Positions 48,693 to 60,734 of a DNA stretch of 64,000 bases are shown here, one piece after another. The DNA is from Doris montereyensis. Taxonomy: Eukaryota; Mollusca; Gastropoda; Nudibranchia; Dorididae. Positions within the stretch are counted from its first letter, which is position 1. Each line of letters begins with the position of its first letter. Under the pieces are notes generated by a model. That model worked only from the letters and a program-made list of their open reading frames with translations. It ran no database searches and was not told the DNA's origin. Position numbers and translations under genes: made by a program. The stretch covers positions 86,001 to 150,000 of the forward strand of contig JAXRKP010000694.1 of the NCBI GenBank assembly GCA_037039925.1, written 5' to 3'.

Positions 48693-48851
48693 TTACGTCA
48701 ACACTTTCAATCTGGGTTCTACCGAGCCACTCCCACCCCGTGAGTTTTCCATTCTACTGTATTCCTCTACCACCGAGTCCAGAGACTCCAAGCTGTCAGT
48801 AAAGTCAGACATCTCCATGCCTTCTACCTGGGTGTAGTGATGAATATGAGC
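48693..48851 (-). CDS. TUBE1: TUBE1 exon 12 (stop codon)
   Basis: Encodes [52 protein letters not shown] and a TAA at 48695-48693. HHY.QVEGME matches the family C-terminus. A 3.4 kb intron carrying a LINE and a SINE separates it from exon 11. Confidence 0.93.
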   Translation of the reverse strand, partial: AHIHHYTQVEGMEMSDFTDSLESLDSVVEEYSRMENSRGGSGSVEPRLKVLT

Positions 48852-51800
48852 CTGGAGAAAAAATTCAAGAAAAATTGAGCTATTATGTGGTTTGTTATAT
48901 GAAGTGGTGTCGGTCGCGAGTGGTTAGATTTGGGATGATGAGGTCCCAGGTTCAAATCATCACAAAGTTAGGCCCGACATTGTGTTCCTTGGGAAAGACA
49001 CTTAACATGCATTTCCCCATTCGACCTAGGTGCAAATGGGTACAAGTACTAGCTTGAGGGTTTACTACATGAAGAAATACATGGAAAAACGAAGAGTTTG
49101 GCAGATTGATGTATAAAGTGTGTTTATTCCAAATTATTGCCAAAAGTGCTTTGAAAAAAAAATTAAACAAAGCCTCTCTCCAACAAAATAGGTTGCTTTT
49201 TATCATCACTATAAATAACATACTTGGAGATAACTTTCTTATTTTCATGCATATGCCACTATGGTTGTTTTTCCATCTTGGTTTTCATGTGTCTATGTCA
49301 CATACCTGGGCTATGTATGTCTTTCCATCAATGGCCTTACCACAATTTGTTTTTGAATTCTTTTTCTTTCTATCAGTTCCCATTCTACCTTTCGGCGAAT
49401 GGGTTCAGATGCCGATATGATCATTTCCCAGGATGCCCTGTCCTGGCATTTTCTATTTCCTTCCAAAAATGTTAAATTTATATGTTTTACTGTCTCTTTT
49501 ATATCTTCTTCCCACTTTCTTTGAGGTCTGCCTTTTGGTTTTTTACCTTGGGCTTTAGCACTGTATCCTGATTTAGCTATTTTGTCATTCATTCTGTTTA
49601 CATGCCCAAACCATCTCAATTGATTTATTTCTATCTTAATTTTAATGCAATCTGCTTTGGTTTGATCTCTTTTTGTTCTGTTTCTGATTTTGTCTCTTTT
49701 AGTTTTCCTTACAACTCTTCTTAGACATTTCATTTCAGCTGCCAGTAATCTACTATATTCTCTGCTGTCTAAGGTCCAGGTTTAGCTGCCATACAGGAGA
49801 GTAGGACAATAAACTGTGTTGTATACTGTCATTTTAGTTCCTGTTGACAATTCTTGTTTATCTAGAAATGACTTTCCTAGATGGTTATATATTATCATTG
49901 CCTTTTGGATTCTCTGGCTGATTTCTTCTCTTAGTTTTCCCTCAGAGTTAATCATTACTCCTAGGTAATTGTAGCTGTGAATTTGTTCTAAATTCTCCCT
50001 GCCCAATTTAAGATTTTGTGTTTTAGCTTCCCTAGTTACTAGCATAGTTTTGGTTTTCTTTGCATTTACTCTCATTCCTCTTTTATTTAGTTCATTGTTC
50101 ATCATGTTGATATTCGACTGAAGGTCCCTTTCTGATTTTCCAAACAGAACTAAATTATCGACAAATAAAAGCATTGATACATTTACTGCTCTGAGCTTCC
50201 ACATACCTAAATTCATTTCTTCATTTTTGAGGATGCCTTTGCGACTGAACCCATAAATGTGATAAACAAAAGAGGACTTAGTACACAACCCTGTCTTACT
50301 CCTATATCTACATCAAATTCTGCAGATATGTTTCCAGCTACTCTCACTGCACATGTTGGTTGATTGTAAAACTTTTAATGGCTTCTATTAAATTTTGCTC
50401 TACATTGTGTTCTTTTAAGGAATGCCATAAGTTCGTCCTCTCACAGTGTCAAATGCCTTTTCTAGTTCAATACAATACAGGTGCAAGTCAATATTTCTCT
50501 CAAGGAATTTTTCTATTATTTGTCTAATTGTAAATATGTTGTACATTTCTTCCTGGTCTAAATCCACTGATGTTTGATCCTCTAATTCCTTAGTCTCATT
50601 TCCAGTATACAATTTCCACCCTCTATAGTTTGACCGTGCAAGTCAATATTTCTCTCAAGGAATTTTTCTATTATTCCCTTTTTCCAGTATCTTACATACA
50701 CCTTTCCTGGTACGCTAAGTAGCCCTCTATAGTTTGACCGTCGTCTGGCACCTGTTTGGACTTCCATGCTTGTTGGCATATTGCGTGTAGTAGTTTGTCT
50801 GCCTCTCTCCGTTGGTTTTTAATTATTTCTGGATAAACTTGATTTGCTCCTGGGGCTTTTCCTAATTTCACTTTTCTTATAGCTGTTTGAAGTTCTCCCA
50901 TTGATATATTTACATCTTCAGCTGTCTCCTCTGGATTCCTTGTTGCTCTTACTAATTGATCTTTACTCCTTGTTTCATATGTTCTGGAGTTATTACGTAA
51001 TTGTTGAAAATACTTTCTCTCATCCCTGATTTGACTGTCTTCTTTCATTATTTCTCCTTTGGCATTCTTAATTTGTCGTATTGGGCATGCTTTGGTCTTT
51101 CTCATGCTCTTCATTGCCTCCCAGAACAGTTTTTGATTTCCTTGATAGATTTCTTGAAGTCTTTGTCCAAACTCTTCCCATTGTTCCTGTTTTGCTTTCT
51201 TACCTTCTCTTTGGCGATAGTTCTTTTATTCACATAATCTATGCTACTCTCTGGTCTCTTTGTTTGCAAGTATTTCTTCCAGGCATCCTTCTTTTCTTTG
51301 ATCTTAGTCTTGACATTCTCATTACAACATGCTGTTCTTTTCCTATTTCCTTTAATTTGGCCCTTTTCTTCTATTGTGCTATCATTCAGATCCATCTGTC
51401 TTTCACTGATAAATCGTTTTATCCTAGCTTGGTAGATCTGTTTTACAATTGGTTTATTAAGTTCCTCTATTTTTAGTTTAGTAGCTTTCTTCTCTTTCCT
51501 TTTCTGATTGTTTTCTTCAGTCAGTAATCTCATTTTGGCAATCACTAGGTGATGATCACTAATAATGTCTGCTCCTCTGTTTACTCTTGCATCCAATGTA
51601 CTGTAAAAAAAGAGATGCTAACTATTATGTAGTTTATCATTGACTTTTCACACCTGTCTTCATTTAATCTTGTACATTTGTGGATATCTTTATGAGGAAA
51701 AAAGCTGTAGGCTAATTTCATAAGTTATTCTTTGGGCAAAAATCTATCAGTCTCTCTCCATTTTGAGAAGTTGTTGTCTTTCCTTCTTTACCTATCACTC

Positions 51801-54800
51801 CTCTTGACGTTTCTACATTGTTGCCTACTCTAGCGTTTAAATCTCCTAAAAGGATTAGTTCCTGTTTGGGTTTGAGCTTCTCTGCAGCTATTTGTAAATC
51901 GGTTTTTGAATTCATGAACATTAAATTTGATACAAGAGATTTACAGTACGTCAATACAAAAAATTTAATATTTGATCAAATACAGTACTGGAGCTGTATT
52001 TTTTTTTAAAAGAAGAAAAAAAAAAAAAACAAGAAATTCATGAGGTCCTATGAAAGTGTGACTTGTTTAAATTCATTTCTTAAACAAAGCTGTATTTATT
52101 TGACTTTTCCTCTTTGATTCTCCTGACAATATCTAGAAAAATGAGAAATTCCACATTCCATGTGAGGAATGGATGAACAATGCATTCAAAAGAATTACGT
52201 TTTTAACCTTGAAAGATTAATCCTCCTTGATGTAAATCAAATTATCATTCATCGAATATCTTATGATTTGCATGTAAACCTCACCTTTCTTTATACAATT
52301 TGTAGAATCTGTCTCTAATTTCAGAAAAGGTGTGTCTGATACAGGTGTTGTTACAAATGGTCAACAGAGACTGTGGTTGTCCTACAGGTGCCACCGAACA
52401 CAAGCCTGTCTTCCAGCCTTCCTGATTCCAGTGAACAAAGTCTAGGTTTGGACGTAGCCTGAGAAAAATAGGAGATTTGGATTACCCCTTGGGATATAGA
52501 AATCATTCACTTTTAAGAGAAAGTCAGTATAGCAAGGCTTTCTTAATTGAACTGAGAAACTGAATACACAATATAACAGACGGTGAGAATTGAGCTGTAT
52601 TATATTACTGCAATCTAAAAAGACTAATGATGAGGTAAAGCAGCTGGGCCGTATAGAAATGATGGAAACATAAACAAATTATTTATGTTAGAACCTCATG
52701 GGAATAAACATTAGACAAGCACCTTTTCCTTTCATGTCAAGGTGATGGATGCCAATGCAGGGGTAACTAGTTTGAGCCTGTGCCCTTGGATGAATTTGTG
52801 TCAATTCATTTGGTTTCTCTAGTATTTATTCTTAAGGGGTTCTATCTCATAACATCAGGTTTCCATCTCTCTTTATATCGTCATTTTGGCTGGATGGAGA
52901 GGAAAAATTATCATTTGTCTGAACCGTTTTTAAATCCTGCCCCTAATGATTCATTTCATACGAATAAAGTAACAGAAGATTGCACCTGTCAATATTTCGT
53001 CTGATGTCGGACACCTCTACGTTGCCCCGGACCATCAGAGCACATGCTAGGAAAAGGCCTCGTTTGGGGTCCACCTTCAACATTTGGTTGTCTTTGGCAA
53101 AGGCATCGGAAAACATCTGATCAAGTCTGAGTGAGATAAATTTTGAATTTTTATACTTTTTACACAAAAAGATAAAAAAGGAGAGAAAAAGTTATTTAAT
53201 AAACCTCAGCAGTTGGTTGACGCAGTTAAACATAATTTCCTTTCATTACGAGTCAGAAAAGTGTAGTTTGGTTTAGTTTGATTGGAATTTACCCATCCAC
53301 AATATGCAGTAATCTCAGGATGGATTAAGCAGAAACAGCAAGACAAAAGATATAAGAAAGAATGAGAGGAAAGAAGTAGAATCTATTAAGAATCTTAAAG
53401 AAGCTCCCCAACTGTCCACCAGGAAGAGTGTAAAATGACAAATGTAGCAGTTCTACTTTAGCTGAATCAAAAAAATTTAAAAAATTACAAAAGGAACAAC
53501 AACAAAAATAAGAACATGCAACACTCCTACTGGTCATCTTTAAGTAAAAAAATATATTGATGATCTTCAGTAACCAGCACAGTTCAGATTTTAAGAAAGA
53601 TCATTTAAAAAATCATGAATTTGAAAAGACACCGAAAGCAAATCATTTGCAGGTGGAAGAATGTTAAGAAGAAATCTAAATTAGTACCACTAACCTACGG
53701 GGTGGAATTTTTACATCAGCCAAGCAGTACAAAGGAGTCTGACTTGACACCAAGTAGTGCATTCTGGGAAATGGGACCAAGTTCATGGTAATTTCGTTAA
53801 GATCCACATTCAGGGAACCCTCAAATCGAGCTGAGCTGTGAAAATAAAATTCAATATTGGCAAAGCAAATAACCCAAGAGCCCATTTTTTAAACTAGAGG
53901 GTTTATGAATAATATGATTTTGTCCTATACTTTCTTTAGCTTTGCTTTTGAATTATTGGTCTTGCTAAACTCACTATCAACAGTTATTGTTAAGTTTGAG
54001 TTAGACTCTTGTTTTTTTTAAATGAATTCCGACAGGCCATAAATATGTAATAAACAAACAACCCATCACAGAAGAATTTTAAAACAAATACTCAATATTA
54101 TGTAGGCAATGCCTGTCAAATACTCAACATTAAGGCAATGTCAAATACTCAACATTGTGTAGGCAAAAATGTCAAATACTCAACATTATGTAGGCAATGC
54201 CTTAATGTCAAATACTCAACATTATATATCAATCATAGAGTTTTGTACTTGATTTTATTTATGGAGCACAGTTTCACACAGACACACAAACACACACAAA
54301 TTATTAATAAATTCCCATCTACACATTTAGAGGTAGAACCATACAACCATACCTGGTCATGTTCAGCAAAAGATTGGCTACCAAGTTATTCATTTTGTCA
54401 AACGGCCGTTCATCTTTAGGGCGTGTCAAGGAACCATCATCAGCACAAAGAGCACTGTCAGCCTTGACCTTGGTAGTCGGTATGTACGCTTGCCTGTTCC
54501 AGATGGCAGGGTGGCTTGTGAAATCTTGTTGACAATGTCACCCAGTGCCTAAAAGGGTGGAGAAAAACATTGAAAAATTTATCACATAAAGATTTATAGC
54601 CAATGATTTCATTCAAACCTAAAATTTCCACATAGCTTGAATTAATTTTTATTAAAAATAACTGTTTGCCAACAATTTGGAGAGAGAGACAATATTTCAG
54701 ATGTACACTTACAATAAACACACACATCTTCACTCTATAAAAAAAGAAGGACTCTAGATACTCCAGATAGAAGTGATAATGAAAGCAAATATAACTTAGG

Positions 54801-57800
54801 TATGACAAAATTTAAGGAAATAACCAGCAACGACAAGACTTAAAGAAATTACACAGCAATGACATTAACAATCATAAAGATGACGATGAGATGATAAGAA
54901 CAATCAAAACGATGACAATAGCGATACTTTTATTGATAACAATTCTAAAATATACTGGTCAAGTAACTTTTCTTTATTATCTACATGTATGCATTCAAAA
55001 TGTTTTTGTTTAAATTTTGGGCTTAAAAAGAAAAAAAAATGAAATGAGAGAAAGACAAATCAATCCTAACCGTTGAAATGTGAGATGTTCAAGAAAGTTA
55101 CGTGAAGACTAATTATATCAAATTGATGTAAGAACCATTGGGCTTCCATACCTGATTCTCAATAGGAAGAACACAATCTGCGTGATTTGTGAGTTCTCTC
55201 ATTGCCAGAAACACTGTTGTAAGGGAGGTAATGACATCATCTTCAGCTGATGGATAGACTGCTGTCACAAACCTTCGGCATGATAACACAACAAGTTGTA
55301 ATATTTGATGTAACATTAAAATGGTTGACTTAAAATAATTATAAGTTTTTGTAAGAAAATAGGAAAAGCTTTCGCTCAGATTTAGATTGAGTACCCCTAT
55401 AATTGGAGTGAAATTTGCTATAGAGTATTAAGTGGTCTTTGAAGACATTATTTCAGCATTTACCAACATGGCATCAAGCTGATGATTTTCAGACTGGAGT
55501 GAGCTGAAAAAGATACCAGATTCAGACGCCCTAGCTTGACAGAAATGTGAAGCATCAAGAGTAGGGCTACTCATCAATAATGAAATTAACTCTTTTCAGA
55601 CAAAATTTATTTTAGGTCTAAACGGTGACATACAAATTAACTTCCTGGTATTTTACTTTCAATTGTAGCATGATGTATCACATATCAAAATAAAGACATT
55701 GAAAGGGGTATACACAGAAACCAACATTTAAAAGATTTTATAAAACAAAAAACTCAGATGTATGAAGGGTGTAAAATGTTGATGTTAAGTTGGAATGTAA
55801 AATTTTATATAAAAAACTTCTTTACCCACCAAAGCCTGATTTGGCATTTAAAGCAGTTATCTACTATTTTATAATTCAGGTACATACTTCATTCATTTCC
55901 AAATGTCCAAGTTTTTTAAAAAGAAAATATTTCAATATTTGTGAGAGCTAAGAAAAATTATCTGTGATTGATGTGTGGGCTTTGCCTCTAAATCATTAGT
56001 AAATCTATAAAGATTGTCACGATTAGATCTAGATCTACGTCTTGAAAATTTTGTTGATGGACAGTACTCAAAAACTTCTACTACTATTAATTTCACTACA
56101 AGATCTGGGTCTACCTTCTTCGACTAAAATTGACTGGAAAAGTTCAAATACCTGATCTTTATACAGTGTTTTTTTTTCGTCAGAAAAAAGAGGACGGAAT
56201 ATCAGCGATTTTGTTTACCTGATCAACTGATCGGAGGGTAGAAACGAATAATAGAATTCGAAACAAACACTTTGTAAAAGTACACCAGAAGAATTTGTTT
56301 GAAAATTCATTTGAAGTTTTGTTATTACTAATAAGTGAATATAAGAGGCAAAGTTGATAGAAATAAAACAAAATTTGAGGAGCCCTCTTGTTGCTGATCT
56401 ATCGGAGATACTTTCACAGGGGGTAGCCTGTGTTACTGAAACATTTGTGCTACATCTGAAAAGAGTTAATACTTCTTTATCACCACCTCTTGGATGAATA
56501 AATGTATATGTAATGGACTCAATTTTACAGGAGAGCTAAAAAACAGATGTTTTCAATGAACAGTTTGTTAAGTATGTCTTAAAACCAGTTTTGTATATTT
56601 TTGTCATCCTGGGTATTTTGAGCATTTGCATATTAGGTGATTGTTTATTAATTTATACAAATTGTTTTTTTAATAAACCAACCCCCCCCCCCAACCAAAA
56701 TTTAATATATAAATCTTTTCATCAGAACAGAAGGGATGTAATCAATCTATATTTTTGCCTAATTGTGGTTTGAATCTTCCATGATCATAATCTCTAAATT
56801 TATTTAAGAAAGTGATTATTAATAGACGACTTATAGAAAGAATATTGAAATATATACAATTTGTTTCAAGTTTACCTGTAAACATCAGGATATTCATCTT
56901 CCAGCAAATTAAGGATGCGTTCCCACACCAGAACCTGTGCCTGTAGATGAAAAGGAAAGCAAATTCAACCCATTGATTAAATTATTTTATGGTTTTAACT
57001 ATTAAAAACTTTTAGGCCTAATTTATCGCAAATTTATCCTTTCCTCACATGCCAAGATGATCGATATCAATGTAAAAGTCAGGAGTTTAGACGTAAGTGG
57101 TTAGATTCAAGAAAATTTCCTTTTCGTGAAATCATTTCTTGCTGTTATTGCATCTATGTCATTATGGGATGCTGGGCCTGAGAAAACATTCACACATCTA
57201 ATTTAAATGTGACTTATGTCACATCATTTGTTCAGAGTAAATCGATTCGCTAATCTCCTCGGGAAAAGTCTTACATAAATCTAAAATCCAGCTAGAGAGA
57301 CTATTTAACATCCCTGATTGCACTATAAGAAAAGGAAGGCAACATATTGTCGGCTCTAAATTCTAATCCTTACTACACGTTTGCTCATTTTGAGGAAAAA
57401 AGGCTCTAAAGTTCACAGCCGGAAAGAGAATCTGGACTTAAGACAACATTCAAGTAAGACAAACGTAAACCAAATTTGGTTACAATTTTATTTGTGAGAC
57501 AGGATAATTGACAGCTGTGAATCTTATAGCAATTTTAATTCACAAATCATCCAATGTGTAGTAAGGACAATATAATTCTGTGTTAACGATATGTATGTTT
57601 TTCTTACCTCCTCCCATGGAATGAAGAATAAAAAAACACTGAAGGCAATCACAGAATTCTGCAGCACGTCGCACTACATCTGATAGCTGTTCTCTGTATT
57701 GTGCTCCATACATTTTGTGACCTGTGGCCCTGGACAGGTGAATAATTTAATACAATAAGATAAAATAAAATAATTTTATTCATCTCAAATGAGAAAATTG

Positions 57801-60734
57801 ATCTTGCCTTGAAAGTAATGTGTGTCAAAGTATCTTACTCTTTCAAAATAAATAACTAATTTACAATGAGAAGATGTTGTGATCTAAAGAATAATTTGAT
57901 CTTTTGTTTTATTTGATATTACTCACATCTGTTGTGTCTCAGTGTTTTTGGTAGGATTCTTTTAAAAAATTTAAAAGATTAAAAAAATCTTTTTACAAAT
58001 TTGCCCGGATTGTCCTGTGAACAGGCAAGGGACTTTTAACATACGCAGTGCTGTAATCTGCCCACAGGATCTCCTTTTATCATCCTTCTCTACCTGGATT
58101 ATGGGTTTGGGTTCTAGTAAAAAAATGTTTTTCAAACTTGTTGGACGTGAACCCATGACCATTTAGTTGAGAGGCTCACACCTTGCCTCTGGACCACATG
58201 GAAATGGAAAATCGGATGTCATTGAAATGTACATAATAGGTACATCTTTCCCAACGAGTAAACCAGATCGATAAAGATTGCAATGAGCATCACATTGGAA
58301 AACAATGGAATTGAAATTAATACAGGATGACAAGACAAGGCCAAAGGCAATTTCTGTCTGTGTGGGAAATTGAGAACATCCCAGTCTTAGATCAACAACA
58401 CAGATTTTTTAGAAAGGTTGTGAATTCATGACTGGCTGTTAACAAAACGGATTCAGGTATATAGGCCTATTTATGATTATTATGTGATAGTGATAGTGAA
58501 ATGACTATAAAATTATATGTAATAAAACTTTCCTTAATTAGTTAAGAGAATGTATGTAAGTTTGCATTACAATTTTCTTACCAATTGTTTCCAGATCCTG
58601 AGACATCCGTAATGTATTGGTGGTTGTCGAATACATCTCTTAGTGGCCCTTTCATCATTTCACTTACAACGCCTTCCTCCATATCCACCAGAATTGCCTG
58701 AGAAACATAAAATTATGGAAACTTTTGGCATTGATAAATTGCCTTCCACAAAAGTAGGGTAATGATACAAAATAATATTATTTTTGTGGCTTGAGTATTA
58801 AATGAGAGAGGAAAAAGACATGATAACTTATCCTCAATATTTAATTCTAACATTAATGTTTCTAGCTTGAATTTTAAAGTTCTGATTTTCATTCTATTTA
58901 TACAAATCCCTACTAATTATTTTGATCTATCTTCATTAAAATACATGAAATGTATATTTCAATTTAATTGGTTTCATGGTCATGACTGTTACGCCAATTG
59001 TCTGACACAAGAATATCTTATTGTAACATCTGAATGAAATACTTACTCGTGCTTTGAGCGATTTAATTTTTCCTCTACCCACTCAATGGGTATGTCAGCT
59101 GGATCATCATATCGACTGTCCACATTTCGAAAAAAGCTCCCAATCGATTCATCATAAAGACCATTCTGAGGAAGAATAAAAAGAATAAAAAATGATCACG
59201 CAAGACTTACAAATAGCTGAGTTTGAAACTGTCCTCTGCTAAAGATCTATCAGTTGTAATCCATTCAGGAACATGTTGTTGCTGTTGTAAAATTGGTCTT
59301 AAAACCTGCCTTGACATAAAAAACTGAGCATATTTTCTATCTTAAAGTTCAAATTTCAAAGAGACAATTTGAAACAACCCCTAACAACTTAACCCAAACA
59401 AAACCCTCCATCCCCATAAAAATGTTTACATCCAACAAACATCATCATCAAAAAACAGTAACAACAAGAAGGATAATGACGTTAGTGAAAACATTGACAA
59501 TAATGATGCAATTTTTCACACCAACAGCAGCAAAATATATGTGATCAAAATACATAACGGTACCTTATTTACGTGGGCATGCTCTCTTAGAGCAAGATCC
59601 CAGAAACGACAGCCAATTTGATTTCCGCATTGTCCAACTAGATAAATGATAAAAATGAATATTATATAATGCATGCTTATTCAAAGAGTGAACAGTATTT
59701 TTTTTAGGAATATTGAGTTTTTTCAGTCAAATAGGATAAATAATCTATTCATAATTGCTATACTATCTGCCTCTAAAAGTCTTCTCCGGATTTCCACTTC
59801 TGATAAATGTCATAGTGGAATATTGATATGGGAATTAAAAACAGAAAGAAATCTCTGTTAGCTATGTGGTCACTCTAAAACAAGGTAACTATTGGCATTA
59901 TAAAAGTTAGATCATTTTCTTTTGCTGAAGGGAACTCAAAATTACATCTCTGATTTTAATTTAAAGACTTTGGGATGGTGGGCACTTACAATTGGATTAA
60001 GAATCTGAAAATTGACTCTCCAAAGGTATTCACAAAGAGGATTTAATTTTTAATAAAGCATCTTACAGGATGTTATATCATGTTTACATCTTTTAACCAG
60101 GGATCTTAAAAATTGGGTAAATCCAACAAGATTTAAGATTACCAGTAGATGACAAAATGATATATCAATTGGTTGCCAGTTTTTTTAGCTCCCACACAGA
60201 TATTTTATAACATTAACAGGGGGTAACACTTGCTGATCACGTCCATAGTCACAAGTATGTTTTTCAGTAAACAACAATTTTCTTTCACTGCGCTCTCTAG
60301 TCTCTTAAAGCAAGCATCAAATAAGGAATTCCTTTCAATTACTTAAAAAATTCCCATCACTCCAAGACATTACCAAATCATTACATTGTAAATATATTTT
60401 TATTTTCAGTTTCAAAAGATAAAAAACTAGAATGGTTCCTTTTCCCATTTGTTGGTATGTAAAAGAAAATATTACTCTCTAGTTGCTGTGTCGAGTTACT
60501 GACAGTTGATACTGATGAATAATTGCAACAAAGTTTTATTATAAATGTAAAATAAGACAAGAAAAAATAACAGTAACTTGAAATAAGAGCAGTTATAAAA
60601 TCAGGGTTGGAAATGTTAAAAACACAAATAAAACAAAGTCATTGATACAAGTCATTTGTTTTCTTAAAGAAACTTGTTATAATTCAAACAAGAGCGATTA
60701 AATACAAACCTTGCACAACTATTGACTGGGTCAT
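48693..60734 (-). CDS. TUBE1: Epsilon-tubulin, complete gene of 12 coding exons
   Basis: Minus-strand exons in order: 60734-60710, 59637-59564, 59165-59047, 58697-58582, 57729-57608, 56940-56876, 55272-55152, 54548-54353, 53835-53695, 53126-52986, 52458-52285, 48851-48693. The protein starts [20 protein letters not shown]. It carries [16 protein letters not shown], the split tubulin signature GGGTGSG (exons 5-6), [45 protein letters not shown] and HWNQEGWKT. The [16 protein letters not shown] and WNQEGWKT motifs mark epsilon-tubulin, a centriole/basal-body tubulin needed for stable triplet microtubules. Observed coding length is 1453 bp. Allowing for four apparent 1-2 bp losses gives 1458 bp, 485 residues, close to vertebrate length. 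All introns are GT-AG. Confidence 0.95.
48902..49065 (+). mobile_element. tRNA-derived SINE-like element, copy 3
   Basis: The head reads GTGGTGTCGGTCGCGAGTGG, TTAGATTTGGG and CCAGGTTCAAATC (B box). The shared body is GGCCCGACATTGTGTTCCTT, GGGAAAGACACTTAACATGC and CAAATGGGTACAAGTACTAG. It lies in the last TUBE1 intron, on the strand opposite the gene. Confidence 0.7.
49361..51901 (-). mobile_element. RTE-like LINE copy E, 5'-truncated, in TUBE1 intron
   Basis: Same family as copies A-D but on the minus strand, flanked by a 12-bp duplication GTTTTTGAATTC (49349-49360 and 51902-51913). It begins inside the endonuclease ([20 protein letters not shown]), so about 0.8 kb of the 5' end was never integrated. 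It retains SDHH ([13 protein letters not shown]), RT motifs with [10 protein letters not shown] (active-site AD replaced) and the C-terminal [10 protein letters not shown]. Internal duplicated pieces lie at 50480-50740. Confidence 0.88.
52285..52458 (-). CDS. TUBE1: TUBE1 exon 11 (frame break at end)
   Basis: Encodes [40 protein letters not shown] and [17 protein letters not shown]. It should end in a complete Lys codon to join exon 12, but one A seems missing in the A run before the GTGAGG donor (about 52286-52290). Confidence 0.93.
52986..53126 (-). CDS. TUBE1: TUBE1 exon 10
   Basis: Encodes [40 protein letters not shown] and DIRRNID. Clean frame. Confidence 0.96.
53310..53405 (-). repeat. 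Dispersed ~100-bp repeat (family R1), minus orientation
   Basis: Reads AGTAATCTCAGGATGGATTA, AGCAGAAACAGCAAGAC, then AGGAAAGAAGTAGAATCTAT. It lies in TUBE1 intron 9, between exons 9 and 10, wait-free of coding sequence. Confidence 0.6.
53695..53835 (-). CDS. TUBE1: TUBE1 exon 9
   Basis: Encodes [40 protein letters not shown] and DVKIPPR. Clean frame, strongly conserved, diagnostic for epsilon-tubulin. Confidence 0.96.
54090..54227. repeat. Minisatellite in TUBE1 intron, ~28-40 bp units
   Basis: Repeats of TCAAATACTCAACATTATGT plus AGGCAATGCC(T), in four to five units of varying length. Confidence 0.8.
54353..54548 (-). CDS. TUBE1: TUBE1 exon 8 (frame break)
   Basis: Encodes [17 protein letters not shown], then in another frame [28 protein letters not shown] and LVANLLLNM. 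One base short of expectation, lost at about 54475-54500. The middle, variable loop is poorly conserved in the family, so the exact site is unclear. Confidence 0.88.
55152..55272 (-). CDS. TUBE1: TUBE1 exon 7 (paired compensating indels)
   Basis: Encodes [17 protein letters not shown], then SLTTVF where the family has SPYNSV, then [19 protein letters not shown]. Loss of one C in a C run and gain of one T in a T run, about 14 bp apart, produce this local scramble; total length is unaffected. Confidence 0.93.
56876..56940 (-). CDS. TUBE1: TUBE1 exon 6 (frame break)
   Basis: Completes GGGTGSG (GTGSGVGT here), then after a break [13 protein letters not shown]. The length of 65 bp is two short of expectation; loss of a GC pair at ACGCATCC (about 56914-56920) would explain it. 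Confidence 0.88.
57608..57729 (-). CDS. TUBE1: TUBE1 exon 5
   Basis: Encodes [40 protein letters not shown] and the first base of the next Gly codon. Clean frame. The residue after the split Trp is Ala, as in other family members. Confidence 0.95.
58135..58205 (-). repeat. tRNA-like SINE head, minus strand
   Basis: The complement reads ATGTGGTCCAGAGGCAAGGT (A box) and GGTTCACGTCC (B box). It lies in a TUBE1 intron. A similar head occurs at 7415-7475. Confidence 0.35.
58582..58697 (-). CDS. TUBE1: TUBE1 exon 4
   Basis: Encodes [39 protein letters not shown]. Clean frame; the Trp codon is split at the donor (TG|G). Confidence 0.95.
59047..59165 (-). CDS. TUBE1: TUBE1 exon 3 (frame break)
   Basis: Encodes [20 protein letters not shown] and DPADIPI, then in another frame [11 protein letters not shown]. 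119 bp where 120 is expected; one base appears to be missing at about 59085-59095 (CCCACTCAATGGG on the + strand). Confidence 0.85.
59564..59637 (-). CDS. TUBE1: TUBE1 exon 2
   Basis: Encodes [20 protein letters not shown] and AHVNK, the first nucleotide-binding loop of tubulins (GQCGNQIG). 74 bp with a clean frame. Confidence 0.95.
60710..60734 (-). CDS. TUBE1: TUBE1 exon 1 (start codon)
   Basis: ATG at 60734-60732, encoding MTQSIVVQ plus the first base of the Val codon, then the donor GTTTGT. The start is chosen because MTQS(I/V)VVQ is the known N-terminus of the family and VGQCGNQIG follows directly in exon 2. The 5' UTR extent is unknown. Confidence 0.9.

Noticed and set aside
48693..60734. 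TUBE1 as a processed or decayed pseudogene
   Set aside because: It keeps introns, canonical splice sites, start, stop and core motifs; the breaks are short indels, one pair self-compensating.
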